Under the pieces are notes generated by a model. The model made no database searches, was not told where the DNA came from, and saw only the letters and a program-made list of their open reading frames with translations. The translations under genes were made by a program, and so were the position numbers. A DNA stretch of 64,000 nucleotides. Origin: Halosolutus halophilus. Lineage in GTDB: Archaea > Halobacteriota > Halobacteria > Halobacteriales > Natrialbaceae. Below are positions 34,513 to 42,552 of this stretch, piece after piece. Position 1 is the stretch's first letter; each line of letters starts with the position of its first letter. Where the stretch lies: NCBI RefSeq assembly GCF_022869805.1, contig NZ_CP094974.1, positions 4,836,001 through 4,900,000 on the forward strand, written 5' to 3'.

Positions 34513-35757
34513 TCACGGATCGCGGTCTCCGAGTTCGGCGAAGACCTCGAGACAGTCCACGAGCTGGCGCGGCAGCAGGAACCCGTCACGAACGTGAGCG
34601 CGCCCGTTCCGACCGAACGACGTCCGTCGCTCCTCGTCGTCGAGGAGTCGTTCGACTCGCCGTGCGACGCCCCCGACGTCGTCCGGCGCTACGAGGTAGC
34701 CGTTCCGGCCGTCCTCGATCTGCAGCGGGATGCCGCCGGCGGTCGACCCGACGACCGGTGTGCGCTTCCAGAGCGCCTCGGAGACGACGAGGCCGAACCC
34801 CTCCCGTATCGATTTCTGGACGACGACGTCCGATCGGCGCTGCAGGACGTTCACGGCCGTATCCGGGAGCTCCGACAGGACGAACACGTCCGGGTCGTCC
34901 GCCGCCGCAGCCGCAACCCGATCGTATACCGCCGCCCCTTCCGGGTCGTCGTCGGCCATGCTGCCGACGAGCGCTAGCTGAGCGTCCGGCACCCGAGAGC
35001 GGACTCGCCGGTAGGCCTCGAGCGTGCCGAACTGGTCTTTCCACGGGTCGAACCGGGACACCTGCGTCACGAGCGGTGCGTCCAGCGAGATCGGGGCGAG
35101 GCGGTCGCGTTCGGTCGCCACCGTCGACTCGTCCAGGTCCGCGTTCTTCGCCGCCAGGGGATCGATCGACGGATGGACGACGCTCGAGGACGGAACGGCG
35201 ATCCCGTCCTCGTAGACGGACCGGCTGAAGACCGCGTGATCGACGCGCTCGATGTACTCGGCGACGAACGCGAGGTGCTCCCGGGTCGGATCGCTCAGGT
35301 CGAGGTGACAGCGCCAGACGATGGCGGCGTTCGGAATCGCCTCCGCCAGCGTCTCGACCATCCCCAGGGGCTGTGGATCGTGCAGCACGACGACGTCGTA
35401 CTCGTCGGCGATCGCGGCCGCGTTTCGCCCCGTTACCGCGCGATAGGTCGCTTTCATCTCGTCGGTCAACCGCGTCCCGCTGCCCTGGAGTCCGTTGTGA
35501 AGGGCTTTGGTCACCTCGAAGAAGGACTCGTCCGCCTCCATCACGTACCAGTCGGTGTCGACCCCGAGGTCGTTGCACAGCGGAACGATCGAGCGGAGGA
35601 GTTCCGCGACGCCGCCGCCAGTCGCCGTCGAGTTCACGTGGAGGATCCGGACGTCGTCGAGGGCCTCGGCGAGCGTGCGGAGCCGCTGGAGCCGATCGGG
35701 ACCCGTCACGGCGTCGTACGCCGCTATCGACCGGTCCGCGAGGGACGGTGAGTGCAT
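34513..35757 (-). CDS. treT: Trehalose synthase (TreT-type GT4)
   Basis: The 414-residue GT-B enzyme has ILHVNSTATGGGVAELL at the N-terminus, VVLHDPQPLGMV, WRCHLDLSDP, VTQVSRFDPWKDQFG and the C-terminal EGFGLVVSE (E-x7-E). These match TreT, which makes trehalose from a nucleoside-diphosphate glucose and glucose. Trehalose is a stress solute, which suits an osmotic or desiccation role. A haloarchaeal GT4 of the same group but different product cannot be excluded. Confidence 0.85.
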   Translation of the reverse strand: MHSPSLADRSIAAYDAVTGPDRLQRLRTLAEALDDVRILHVNSTATGGGVAELLRSIVPLCNDLGVDTDWYVMEADESFFEVTKALHNGLQGSGTRLTDEMKATYRAVTGRNAAAIADEYDVVVLHDPQPLGMVETLAEAIPNAAIVWRCHLDLSDPTREHLAFVAEYIERVDHAVFSRSVYEDGIAVPSSSVVHPSIDPLAAKNADLDESTVATERDRLAPISLDAPLVTQVSRFDPWKDQFGTLEAYRRVRSRVPDAQLALVGSMADDDPEGAAVYDRVAAAAADDPDVFVLSELPDTAVNVLQRRSDVVVQKSIREGFGLVVSEALWKRTPVVGSTAGGIPLQIEDGRNGYLVAPDDVGGVARRVERLLDDEERRTSFGRNGRAHVRDGFLLPRQLVDCLEVFAELGDRDP

Positions 35758-35884
35758 GGTCTGGGCGAACTGTCTACGACGAGTGTGGTATCAGTTGCAC
35801 CTGCATTTCGATCGATCCGGCCCGACGGGTGGTACCGGTTCGCAGGAAACACATTTATCGTTTCGTCGCCTACGACTGGTCACA

Positions 35885-36490
35885 ATGATGGCGACGACCC
35901 ACGCGCTCTGGGGGATGGTGCTCGCCCTTCCCGCGCTCGCGATCGCCCCGGAACTCGCACCGATCGCGCTCGTGGCGGGGTTCGTCGGTGGGCTGGTCCC
36001 CGACCTCGACCTCTACACCGGCCACCGGAAGACGTTCCACTATCCCGTCTACGCGTCGATCGCAGCGGTGCCTGCGCTGACGCTGGCACTCCTCGCGCCG
36101 TCGACGCTGACGGTCGCGCTCGGCGTCGGACTCGCTGCGGCGGCGCTACACGCCGTGGCCGACGTCTTCGGCGGAGGACTCGAGCTACGGCCCTGGGAAG
36201 GAACCTCCGAGCGGGCCGTCTACAGCCACTATCACGATCGATGGGTCCGTCCCCGCCGCTGGATCCGCTACGACGGCGCACCCGAGGATCTCGCGCTCGC
36301 CGGCTTCGCGGCGGTGCCGCTGGCCGCCACGGGGACGCGGCCCGTCACCGCCGTCGTACTCGCGTTCGTCACGGTGTCGGCCGTGTACGTTCTGTTGCGC
36401 AGGCACCTCGCGGGCGTCGCCGAGCGCCTCGTCGCGCTGATTCCGGACTCGCTGTTTCCCTACCTCCCCGCCCGTTATCGCAGGGCCTGA
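35885..36490 (+). CDS. Membrane-bound metal-dependent hydrolase (YdjM/DUF457-like)
   Basis: The ATG at 35885 (or 35888) gives about 200 residues with five membrane segments. MATTHALWG has the conserved early His, followed by GGLVPDLDLYTGHRKTFHYP and ALHAVADVFGGG with His and Asp residues of the DUF457/YdjM type. The family is thought to be membrane-bound metal-dependent hydrolases; no substrate is known. It diverges from treT. Confidence 0.8.
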   Translation: MMATTHALWGMVLALPALAIAPELAPIALVAGFVGGLVPDLDLYTGHRKTFHYPVYASIAAVPALTLALLAPSTLTVALGVGLAAAALHAVADVFGGGLELRPWEGTSERAVYSHYHDRWVRPRRWIRYDGAPEDLALAGFAAVPLAATGTRPVTAVVLAFVTVSAVYVLLRRHLAGVAERLVALIPDSLFPYLPARYRRA

Positions 36491-36555
36491 GTCGTTCGCG
36501 AGTTCGACCGATCCCCGTCCGCGCTCGGCTCACGCTACGGGCAGTTCGGCCCGTC

Positions 36556-36567
36556 ATACTATAGTAT
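36556..36567 (+). promoter_or_regulatory. Palindromic TATA element of USP gene
   Basis: ATACTATAGTAT is a perfect 12-base palindrome centred about 25 bases before the USP start at 36587. It includes the TATA box, so the palindromic symmetry may be part of a regulator site or chance in an AT-rich core promoter. Confidence 0.45.
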
Positions 36568-36586
36568 TCCGCCCGAAAGGACACGT

Positions 36587-37027
36587 ATGACCAGTCGCGT
36601 TCTCGTCCCCGTCGATGGATCGCCGTTGTCCATGCGTGCACTCCGGCACGCGTTGCGGGAGTTTCCCGACGCGGAGATCACGGCCTACCACGTGGTTGAC
36701 CTGTTCGAACCCGACTACAGCACCGACGTCGAGTCGTCCTACGAACCGATGATCGGCTCGGCAGAGTGGTACAGGGCCGTCGATGACGCGACCGACCGGC
36801 TCTTCGCGGAGGTCGCCGAGGTCGCCGCCGACTACGACCGATCGGTCGCGACCGACTCGGACATCGGCGATCCGAAGCGACTCGTCGTGGAGTACGCCAC
36901 GGAGGAGGCCGTCGATCACGTGATCCTCGGGTCACACGGGCGGCCGGGAACGACGCGGCCGCTCTTCGGGAGCGTCGCCGAGACCGTCGTTCGGCGCGCG
37001 CCGGTCCCGGTCACCGTCGTTCGGTGA
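36587..37027 (+). CDS. Universal stress protein (UspA domain)
   Basis: The 146-residue USP starts VLVPVDGSPLSMRAL and ends with GSHGRPGTTRPLFGS, a complete nucleotide signature. The insertion YSTDVESSYEPMIGSAEWY resembles that of the protein at 11962. Its TATA palindrome implies a leaderless message. It is followed codirectionally by two further USPs. Confidence 0.93.
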   Translation: MTSRVLVPVDGSPLSMRALRHALREFPDAEITAYHVVDLFEPDYSTDVESSYEPMIGSAEWYRAVDDATDRLFAEVAEVAADYDRSVATDSDIGDPKRLVVEYATEEAVDHVILGSHGRPGTTRPLFGSVAETVVRRAPVPVTVVR

Positions 37028-37184
37028 GGTCTCGATCGCGGGCCGCGACTCGCGGCGAATCATCAGCCAGCCTCACCTGTTCGATCGAGACGACGGGTTC
37101 CTGACCGAGGGTAGCGTCTCCGTTCTCTTGTCGGGGGAAGCGTCCACTAGGTTGTTTACCGACAAGGGCCAAGTACTACCCGTC

Positions 37185-37673
37185 ATGGCGTTTCTCGTCC
37201 CCTTCGATGGGTCCTATCTGGCGGAAGCAGCACTGATGCGGGCGTCCGAGTACGGCCAGGCGCTCGACGAGGACGTCGTCGCTCTGTCCGTCGTTCCCGA
37301 CGACGAGGCGTACGCGATCGACGTCGGGTGGTACGAGCGCGGGGAAGACGAACCGTTCAGCGTTCCGTACGTCGCCGGCAAACTTCGCGACGGGGTGGTC
37401 GATATTGCCCCCCAGGCCTCGTTCCGGCACGAGCAGATCGACACCGCGTCGGCCGTCGCGATCGCGACCCGGATCACCGAAATCGCCGACGAGATCCGGC
37501 CGTCGGTCGTCTTCATCGGCACGGAAAACGTCGGCGAGATCGCCCAGCCGGTGACCAGCGTCGCCGGAGGGGTCGCCGAAAACGCGGCGTACGACGTTCA
37601 CATCGTCCGGTACTACGCACCGCCGTCGATTCCAGCGGTTCGACTCGAGGAGGGGTCGTACACGGAGCAGTGA
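37185..37673 (+). CDS. Universal stress protein, non-ATP-type
   Basis: The ATG at 37185 gives 162 residues beginning MAFLVPFDGSYLAEAAL. The loop near the end reads GTENVGEIAQPVTSV, without the Gly and Ser pattern for ATP. It shares the FDGS start, the GW insertion and the C-terminal tail with the protein at 22676. The TATA-like TTGTTTACC lies about 30 bases upstream. Confidence 0.88.
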   Translation: MAFLVPFDGSYLAEAALMRASEYGQALDEDVVALSVVPDDEAYAIDVGWYERGEDEPFSVPYVAGKLRDGVVDIAPQASFRHEQIDTASAVAIATRITEIADEIRPSVVFIGTENVGEIAQPVTSVAGGVAENAAYDVHIVRYYAPPSIPAVRLEEGSYTEQ

Positions 37674-37767
37674 CTGCAGGTGCGGCCACTGCTCGCCGAC
37701 GGCGTACTGGTCACGTTCGGTGAGCGTACGAGTGGCTTTGATGAGCGTTCGGGTCGAACCAACCGGT

Positions 37768-38646
37768 ATGTTCAGGACCGTACTCGTCCCGACGGACGGC
37801 AGCGCCGGTGCCGAAGCGACGATCGCCCACGCGACCGAACTGGCCGGGGCCTACGGCGCAGCCGTGCACGCACTCTTCGTCGTCGACACCGGTGCCGAGC
37901 CGATCGGGTTCGCCGACGACGATCGCGAGGACTTCTACGACTCGTCCGAGCGACGGGGCCGCGAGGCGACGATCCGGATCACGAACCGAGCCGAGGAGCG
38001 GGACCTGCAAGCTGCACGGGAGATTCGGGAGGGCGTCCCCTACAGGGAGATCCTCGCGTACGCCGACGACCACGACGTCGACGTGATCGTCATGGGGACC
38101 CACGGCCGGACCGGTGCCGATCGGGTCCGCCTGGGCAGTACCACCGAACGCGTGATCACGCGGGCGGACGTGCCGGTGCTGTCGGTTCGCCTGATGGAAA
38201 CCGGCGAGGCCCCCGAGCCAGGGGATGGCGGGTACGATCGACTCGTGATCCCGACGGACGGGAGCGACGCCGCCGAACGCGCCGCGGAGACGGCACTCGA
38301 CGTCGCGGAAAAGTACGACGCCGACGTCCACGCCGTCTACGTGGTCGATTCGACGACGTACGATCTGGAGGACGCACCCCGAAGCATCGTCGGACTGCTC
38401 AAGGAGGGTGGGAACAACGCGACGGAGGCGATCGCCGACATGGCGCGCGAGCGGGGCCTCGACGTGGGAACCGACGTTCTTCGCGGCGTCCCGGCCGCGG
38501 AACTCCTCGAGTACGCGTCGGGGGTCGACGCCGACCTCGTCGCCATGGGCACGCGCGGGCGAGCGGTCGGCTCCGGCCGACTGCTGGGAAGCACGACGGC
38601 TCGCGTCGTCCGCCGATCACCGATCCCCGTCCTGACGGTCTCCTAG
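37768..38646 (+). CDS. Tandem two-domain universal stress protein
   Basis: The ATG at 37768 gives 292 residues with two USP domains. Domain 1 begins MFRTVLVPTDGSAG and has GTHGRTGADRVRLGS; domain 2 begins RLVIPTDGSDAAERA and has GTRGRAVGSGRLLGS. Both nucleotide signatures are intact. An upstream GTG/ATG extension to 37720 is possible but adds nothing USP-like. GGCTTTGATG about 30 bases upstream is the likely TATA box. Confidence 0.92.
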   Translation: MFRTVLVPTDGSAGAEATIAHATELAGAYGAAVHALFVVDTGAEPIGFADDDREDFYDSSERRGREATIRITNRAEERDLQAAREIREGVPYREILAYADDHDVDVIVMGTHGRTGADRVRLGSTTERVITRADVPVLSVRLMETGEAPEPGDGGYDRLVIPTDGSDAAERAAETALDVAEKYDADVHAVYVVDSTTYDLEDAPRSIVGLLKEGGNNATEAIADMARERGLDVGTDVLRGVPAAELLEYASGVDADLVAMGTRGRAVGSGRLLGSTTARVVRRSPIPVLTVS

Positions 38647-38833
38647 CCGTCGAGCGGGTCTCGATCGGTGAGGTGGGTCGCCCCCCTGAGTTGCCCCCTT
38701 CACCGGTCGACCGTGGCCCATCGGACGATGTCCGAGCACCGCGGCGTTCGACGACGGTCGACGATCGGACTTCCGCCCGCCGGTCGGACACGGGGCACGG
38801 GCGATGGCGGACGGCCTCGGCGTCGTGGCGCGC

Positions 38834-39310
38834 CTACTCGTCGTTCGATTCGAGCGCGGGCGGGAGTCCCTGGTGTTTGATCCCGGTCCAGTCGTCGATC
38901 CGGAACTCGTAGACTTTGATCTCCCCGGACAGGGTGGCCGTTTCGAACAGATCCGGGCGCCACACGTCGCTCAGGATCTCCTCGAGATCGTCCCACCCCG
39001 ATTCGTGGACGGCGCTGATCGTTCCCGACAGGAGGACGCTCTGCCAGTTGTACATCGTATCGACTTTGTATACGAGAAAGCTCGCGTCGTCCGCCGCCTC
39101 GCTCATCGTTTCCTTTCGGCTCCTGGAACCGAGGAGATACGTGAAGTAGAGTCGGCTGTCGCCGTCGTACCCGAACGACAGCGGGAGGAGATAGGGACCA
39201 CCGTCTTCGGGGAGGCCGAGCACGCCCATCTTCTGGGTCGACAGGAAGGATCGGATTTCGCCGTCGTCCATTTCGGCCAGCCCGTAGTCCTGGAGTTCAT
39301 CGACTGACAT
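38834..39310 (-). CDS. PPOX-fold flavin-binding family protein
   Basis: The ATG at 39310 gives 158 residues. The split-barrel pattern includes FLSTQKMGVLGLPEDGGPY, PLSFGYDGDSRLYFTYLLG and WQSVLLSGTISAV. It is a paralogue of the proteins at 7775 and 43795. GGCTTTTTGATG upstream supports a leaderless start. It probably binds FMN, F420 or heme; the substrate is unknown. Confidence 0.87.
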   Translation of the reverse strand: MSVDELQDYGLAEMDDGEIRSFLSTQKMGVLGLPEDGGPYLLPLSFGYDGDSRLYFTYLLGSRSRKETMSEAADDASFLVYKVDTMYNWQSVLLSGTISAVHESGWDDLEEILSDVWRPDLFETATLSGEIKVYEFRIDDWTGIKHQGLPPALESNDE

Positions 39311-39430
39311 ATGTAGACGGTCTCCGGGTGGCATCAAAAAGCCTCACCTCCTCTGCTCCCGGCGAGAGTCGATCGGATCACCCTGACCCCCCGTGACGCC
39401 CCGATCCCCGTATGGATCCGCTGGCTCCGT

Positions 39431-40801
39431 CTACTCCGAAATCCGGGACTCGATCGTCGCCCGCAGTTCGTCCGTCTCCTCCCGAAGTCCGTCGCTGATC
39501 CGGACGTCGTAGGGTTCGGGATCTTCGATTCGCCGGTGTTCCTCCGGCAGTTTCTGGCGCTGCTCTCGGGCAGTCTCCCGTATTTCGTCGAGAGCAGGGA
39601 TCTCGTAGCTTCGATCGCCGTCTTCGATGACGGTGACCAGTTGCTCCTCCCCGGGAGACTCCTCGCCACGGAGACCGAGAACGTCGCCGGTGTACCGGCC
39701 GTCGGATTCGATCCGGCGCACGCTTTTTGCCCCCGGATAGGTCACCTTGCCTTTCGAGAGCTTCATCGACGGCTGCATCTCGCCGTCGCGTTCGACCGCC
39801 ACGAGTTTGTAGACGCCCTCGACTTTGGGGGCGTCCGTGCTCGTCACCAGGGCGGTCCCCGGCCCGAAGCCCGCCCCGACGCCGTCGCGATCGAAGAACT
39901 CGTGGATGGCGTACTCGTCCATGCCGGAGGAGATGAACTGGTCGATCTCCGGGATGACCTCGTCGACGGCCTTCGAGAGCGCCGGGAGATCGCCCGAGTC
40001 GAGGCGAACGCCGCGGAGGTCCACCTCCCTGGTCTCGGCGACGTCCTTCGCGATCTCCGCCCCCCTGACGGTGTCGTAGGTGTCGATCAGGAGGACGCTC
40101 TCGTCTCCGTACTCGTCGACGAACGCCTCGAACGCGTCGCGTTCGTGTTCGAAATTCTGGACCCACGAGTGGGCCATCGTTCCCGAGACGGGGATGTCGA
40201 ACGCCTCTCCCGCGGCGACGTTCGAGGTGGCGTCGAAGCCGCCGATGTACGCGGCCCGAGCGGCCTTCATGGCGGCGTCGGTGCCGTGGGCGCGTCGGGA
40301 GCCGAAGTCGACCAGTCGCTGGCCGTCCCCCTCGCGATCGATCACGTCCCGCATCCGGCTCGCTTTCGTCGCGATGAGCGACTGGTAGCCGACCTGGTTG
40401 ATCAGTGCGGTCTCGAGGAGCTGGGCCTGCAGGATGGGCGCCGTCACTTCGAGCAACGGTTCGTTCGGGAACACCAGCGTCCCTTCGGGCAGCGCGCGTA
40501 CCTCGCCGGTGAACTCGAAATCGGCCAGGTACGACAGGAACGCGTCGTCGAATCCCTGCTCGGTCAGGTACTCGATCGCTCGCTCCCCGAACGAGAGGGT
40601 TTCGACGTAGTGGATCGCCTGCGCTACTCCCGCGGCCACCATGTAACCTCGATTCGGCGGCAGATCGCGGACGAAGAGGCTGAACGTCGCTCTCGGGTTG
40701 TGGTCCTGTTCGTGGTAGGCCTGCATCATCCGCAACTCGTAGAGGTCGGTGAACAGCGGGAGGTTCTGCTCCGTCAGGTAGCCGAAGGTCGTCTCGGACA
40801 T
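39431..40801 (-). CDS. pncB: Nicotinate phosphoribosyltransferase
   Basis: The ATG at 40801 gives 456 residues. It begins LPLFTDLYELRMMQAYHE, has FGSRRAHGTDAA, GTMAHSWV with the phosphorylated His, LIDTYDTVRG and RLDSGDL, and GFGPGTALVTS. These define NAPRTase, which makes nicotinate mononucleotide from nicotinate and PRPP in the NAD salvage pathway. The gene ends in a charged helical tail. Its mycobacterial counterpart PncB2 lies in the dormancy regulon. Confidence 0.93.
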   Translation of the reverse strand: MSETTFGYLTEQNLPLFTDLYELRMMQAYHEQDHNPRATFSLFVRDLPPNRGYMVAAGVAQAIHYVETLSFGERAIEYLTEQGFDDAFLSYLADFEFTGEVRALPEGTLVFPNEPLLEVTAPILQAQLLETALINQVGYQSLIATKASRMRDVIDREGDGQRLVDFGSRRAHGTDAAMKAARAAYIGGFDATSNVAAGEAFDIPVSGTMAHSWVQNFEHERDAFEAFVDEYGDESVLLIDTYDTVRGAEIAKDVAETREVDLRGVRLDSGDLPALSKAVDEVIPEIDQFISSGMDEYAIHEFFDRDGVGAGFGPGTALVTSTDAPKVEGVYKLVAVERDGEMQPSMKLSKGKVTYPGAKSVRRIESDGRYTGDVLGLRGEESPGEEQLVTVIEDGDRSYEIPALDEIRETAREQRQKLPEEHRRIEDPEPYDVRISDGLREETDELRATIESRISE

Positions 40802-40915
40802 CGGTTCGAATAAACGATCGACGTCACCCGTGATAACTGTCGGTGCCGGTTCCTGCCGACCCACCCCGGTCCCGAGGTTCTGAGACTGTCGCTGGCCTGC
40901 GTCTCACCGTCTCGA

Positions 40916-41263
40916 TCACCCGATCTCGTCCGGTTCAGACGCGTCGAGAACGGTCGAGGCCAGTTCGCACTGGTAGTATCGGACCGTCTCGCTCTGTTGG
41001 TCGTAGTCGATCAGTTTCCCGTCTTCGAGCGACGGTAAGTGGACGTGATGGAGTTCCGTTTTCCAGCGGTCGGTCTCTTTCACCTCGGTCACCGTGGACA
41101 GGGTCGCTGCCAGTCGTTCGACCTCGATCTCGGTGTCGTCGTGGGCGTCCAGCACGGAGACGATCGTCCGGCGACGGTTATCCGCGAGTAGGCGAAGGAC
41201 GGTGTCCGTATCGCATTCACAACTGATATTCCCGTCTTCGTCGATGATCGGACACTCAACCAT
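40916..41263 (-). CDS. DUF7344-type winged-helix regulator-like protein
   Basis: The ATG at 41263 gives 115 residues. After a short Cys-containing start (GNISCECD), it has DTVLRLLADNRRRTIVSVLD, IEVERLAATL and TELHHVHLPSLEDGKLIDYD. This is the haloarchaeal helix-turn-helix pattern of the DUF7344 family, thought to bind DNA. The CEC motif may bind a metal or sense redox, which is inference. It is one of the few regulator candidates in the island. Confidence 0.75.
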   Translation of the reverse strand: MVECPIIDEDGNISCECDTDTVLRLLADNRRRTIVSVLDAHDDTEIEVERLAATLSTVTEVKETDRWKTELHHVHLPSLEDGKLIDYDQQSETVRYYQCELASTVLDASEPDEIG

Positions 41264-41473
41264 GGTTTTCGATAGTCGAACTACGATCGCGCGGCGTAAA
41301 GTATACCCAACGTCTTCCCACCGCGTGAAAGATCGACGATCGTTGAACCGTACGGAAAACCGACCCGAGACGGGAGCGGCTGAATCCAATTACAGGGGTG
41401 TCCACTCCGCGTCGGAATCCGACGACAGGTGTACCCTTGACGGACCGCAGAGCGAGTGCAGTCGGATGGACGA

Positions 41474-41827
41474 TCATCGATCCCGTTCGAGTCGCTCGCG
41501 GCGATTCTCGTACTCCTCCTCGGAGAGGTCGCCGCGAGCGTAGGCCGTTCGCAACTCCTCGATCGCGGCGTCGGATTCGTCTCCGGGCTCCTGAATCGCC
41601 CGGTACAGCAGGTAGCCGATTCCGAGTATCACCAGCAAGAACACGAGCCACATCACGATTCCCATCCACGCACCCGTCGTGCCGTTCCACATCCCGCCGT
41701 CCCACATGTGTCCACCTCCCCACATGCCCATCGTCGGCGCCATCAGTACCATCAGCAGGAACGGCAGGAGCAGGACGAGGGCGATGATGAGCAGGAGCGT
41801 TCGAACGATCGAGTCGTCAGTTGCCAT
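41474..41827 (-). CDS. SHOCT-domain membrane protein
   Basis: The 117-residue protein has two membrane helices (LLLIIALVLLLPFLLMVL and WLVFLLVILGIGYLLY) joined by a Met- and Trp-rich segment, MGMWGGGHMWDGGMWNG. The C-terminal AIEELRTAYARGDLSEEEY is a SHOCT domain. The Met, His and Trp residues in the outer loop could bind copper or another soft metal. It is codirectional with the DUF7344 gene. Confidence 0.85.
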   Translation of the reverse strand: MATDDSIVRTLLLIIALVLLLPFLLMVLMAPTMGMWGGGHMWDGGMWNGTTGAWMGIVMWLVFLLVILGIGYLLYRAIQEPGDESDAAIEELRTAYARGDLSEEEYENRRERLERDR

Positions 41828-41905
41828 GGGAATACCTTCGCCGGGAACACTGAAATATCTCCGTCCCGGGTCGTCGGAATCGTCATCGACGTCGTCGGCG
41901 GTCGA

Positions 41906-42322
41906 TCACCGGACGACCGTCACCGGTACCGACGCGCGTCGCACGACCTGTTCCGCGACGCTGCCGAGCAGGACGCGCGAGATGCCCGACCGGCCGTGAC
42001 TGCCGAGGACGATCCCGTCGACGTCGGCGTCGTCGGCGAACTCGACGATTCCCCGGGCTGGTGCGCCGACGATCGTCTCGGTCGCGATCGACGCGTCGTG
42101 TTCCTCGCCGAACTCTCGTGCGGCGTCGAACAGCCGTTCGGCCTCCTCTTCCTCGGCTTCGACGGCCCGCTGGAAGTTGTACGGGACGTCCCCGTCGTAG
42201 GCGGATATCGACGGGTTGATCACGTGCAGGACCGTGATCTCCGCGTCGGGAAACGTCGTGATAGCGTGTTCGAGTGCCGCTCGCGCCGGGTCGGAGTCGT
42301 CGACCGGGACAAGGACGTGCAT
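41906..42322 (-). CDS. Universal stress protein (UspA domain)
   Basis: The 138-residue USP starts MHVLVPVDDSDPARAAL, with DDS replacing the usual DGS, and has the intact nucleotide signature GSHGRSGISRVLLGS. It shares AVEAEEEEAERLFDAA with the other medium-sized members. It diverges from the second CBS-HPF gene. Confidence 0.92.
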   Translation of the reverse strand: MHVLVPVDDSDPARAALEHAITTFPDAEITVLHVINPSISAYDGDVPYNFQRAVEAEEEEAERLFDAAREFGEEHDASIATETIVGAPARGIVEFADDADVDGIVLGSHGRSGISRVLLGSVAEQVVRRASVPVTVVR

Positions 42323-42552
42323 ACGCGGTCGTTCGCCCGTCGAACGTATATACCGCCGGGGACGTTCCCGCCACGTGGAATCTCTCCGGATAGTGGACGT
42401 TCGCCATCTCGATCGGTGGCGGCCTGCCGACGGAGAGGACGGGCCGTCGGCACCGGATTCTTCGCAATCTGGGACTGTCTGGGCGTTTCGACAAGTCCTC
42501 CTGCATGGGAATAGTCGGTACCGGGTATACCGTGGAACAGAAACGGTCTCGT

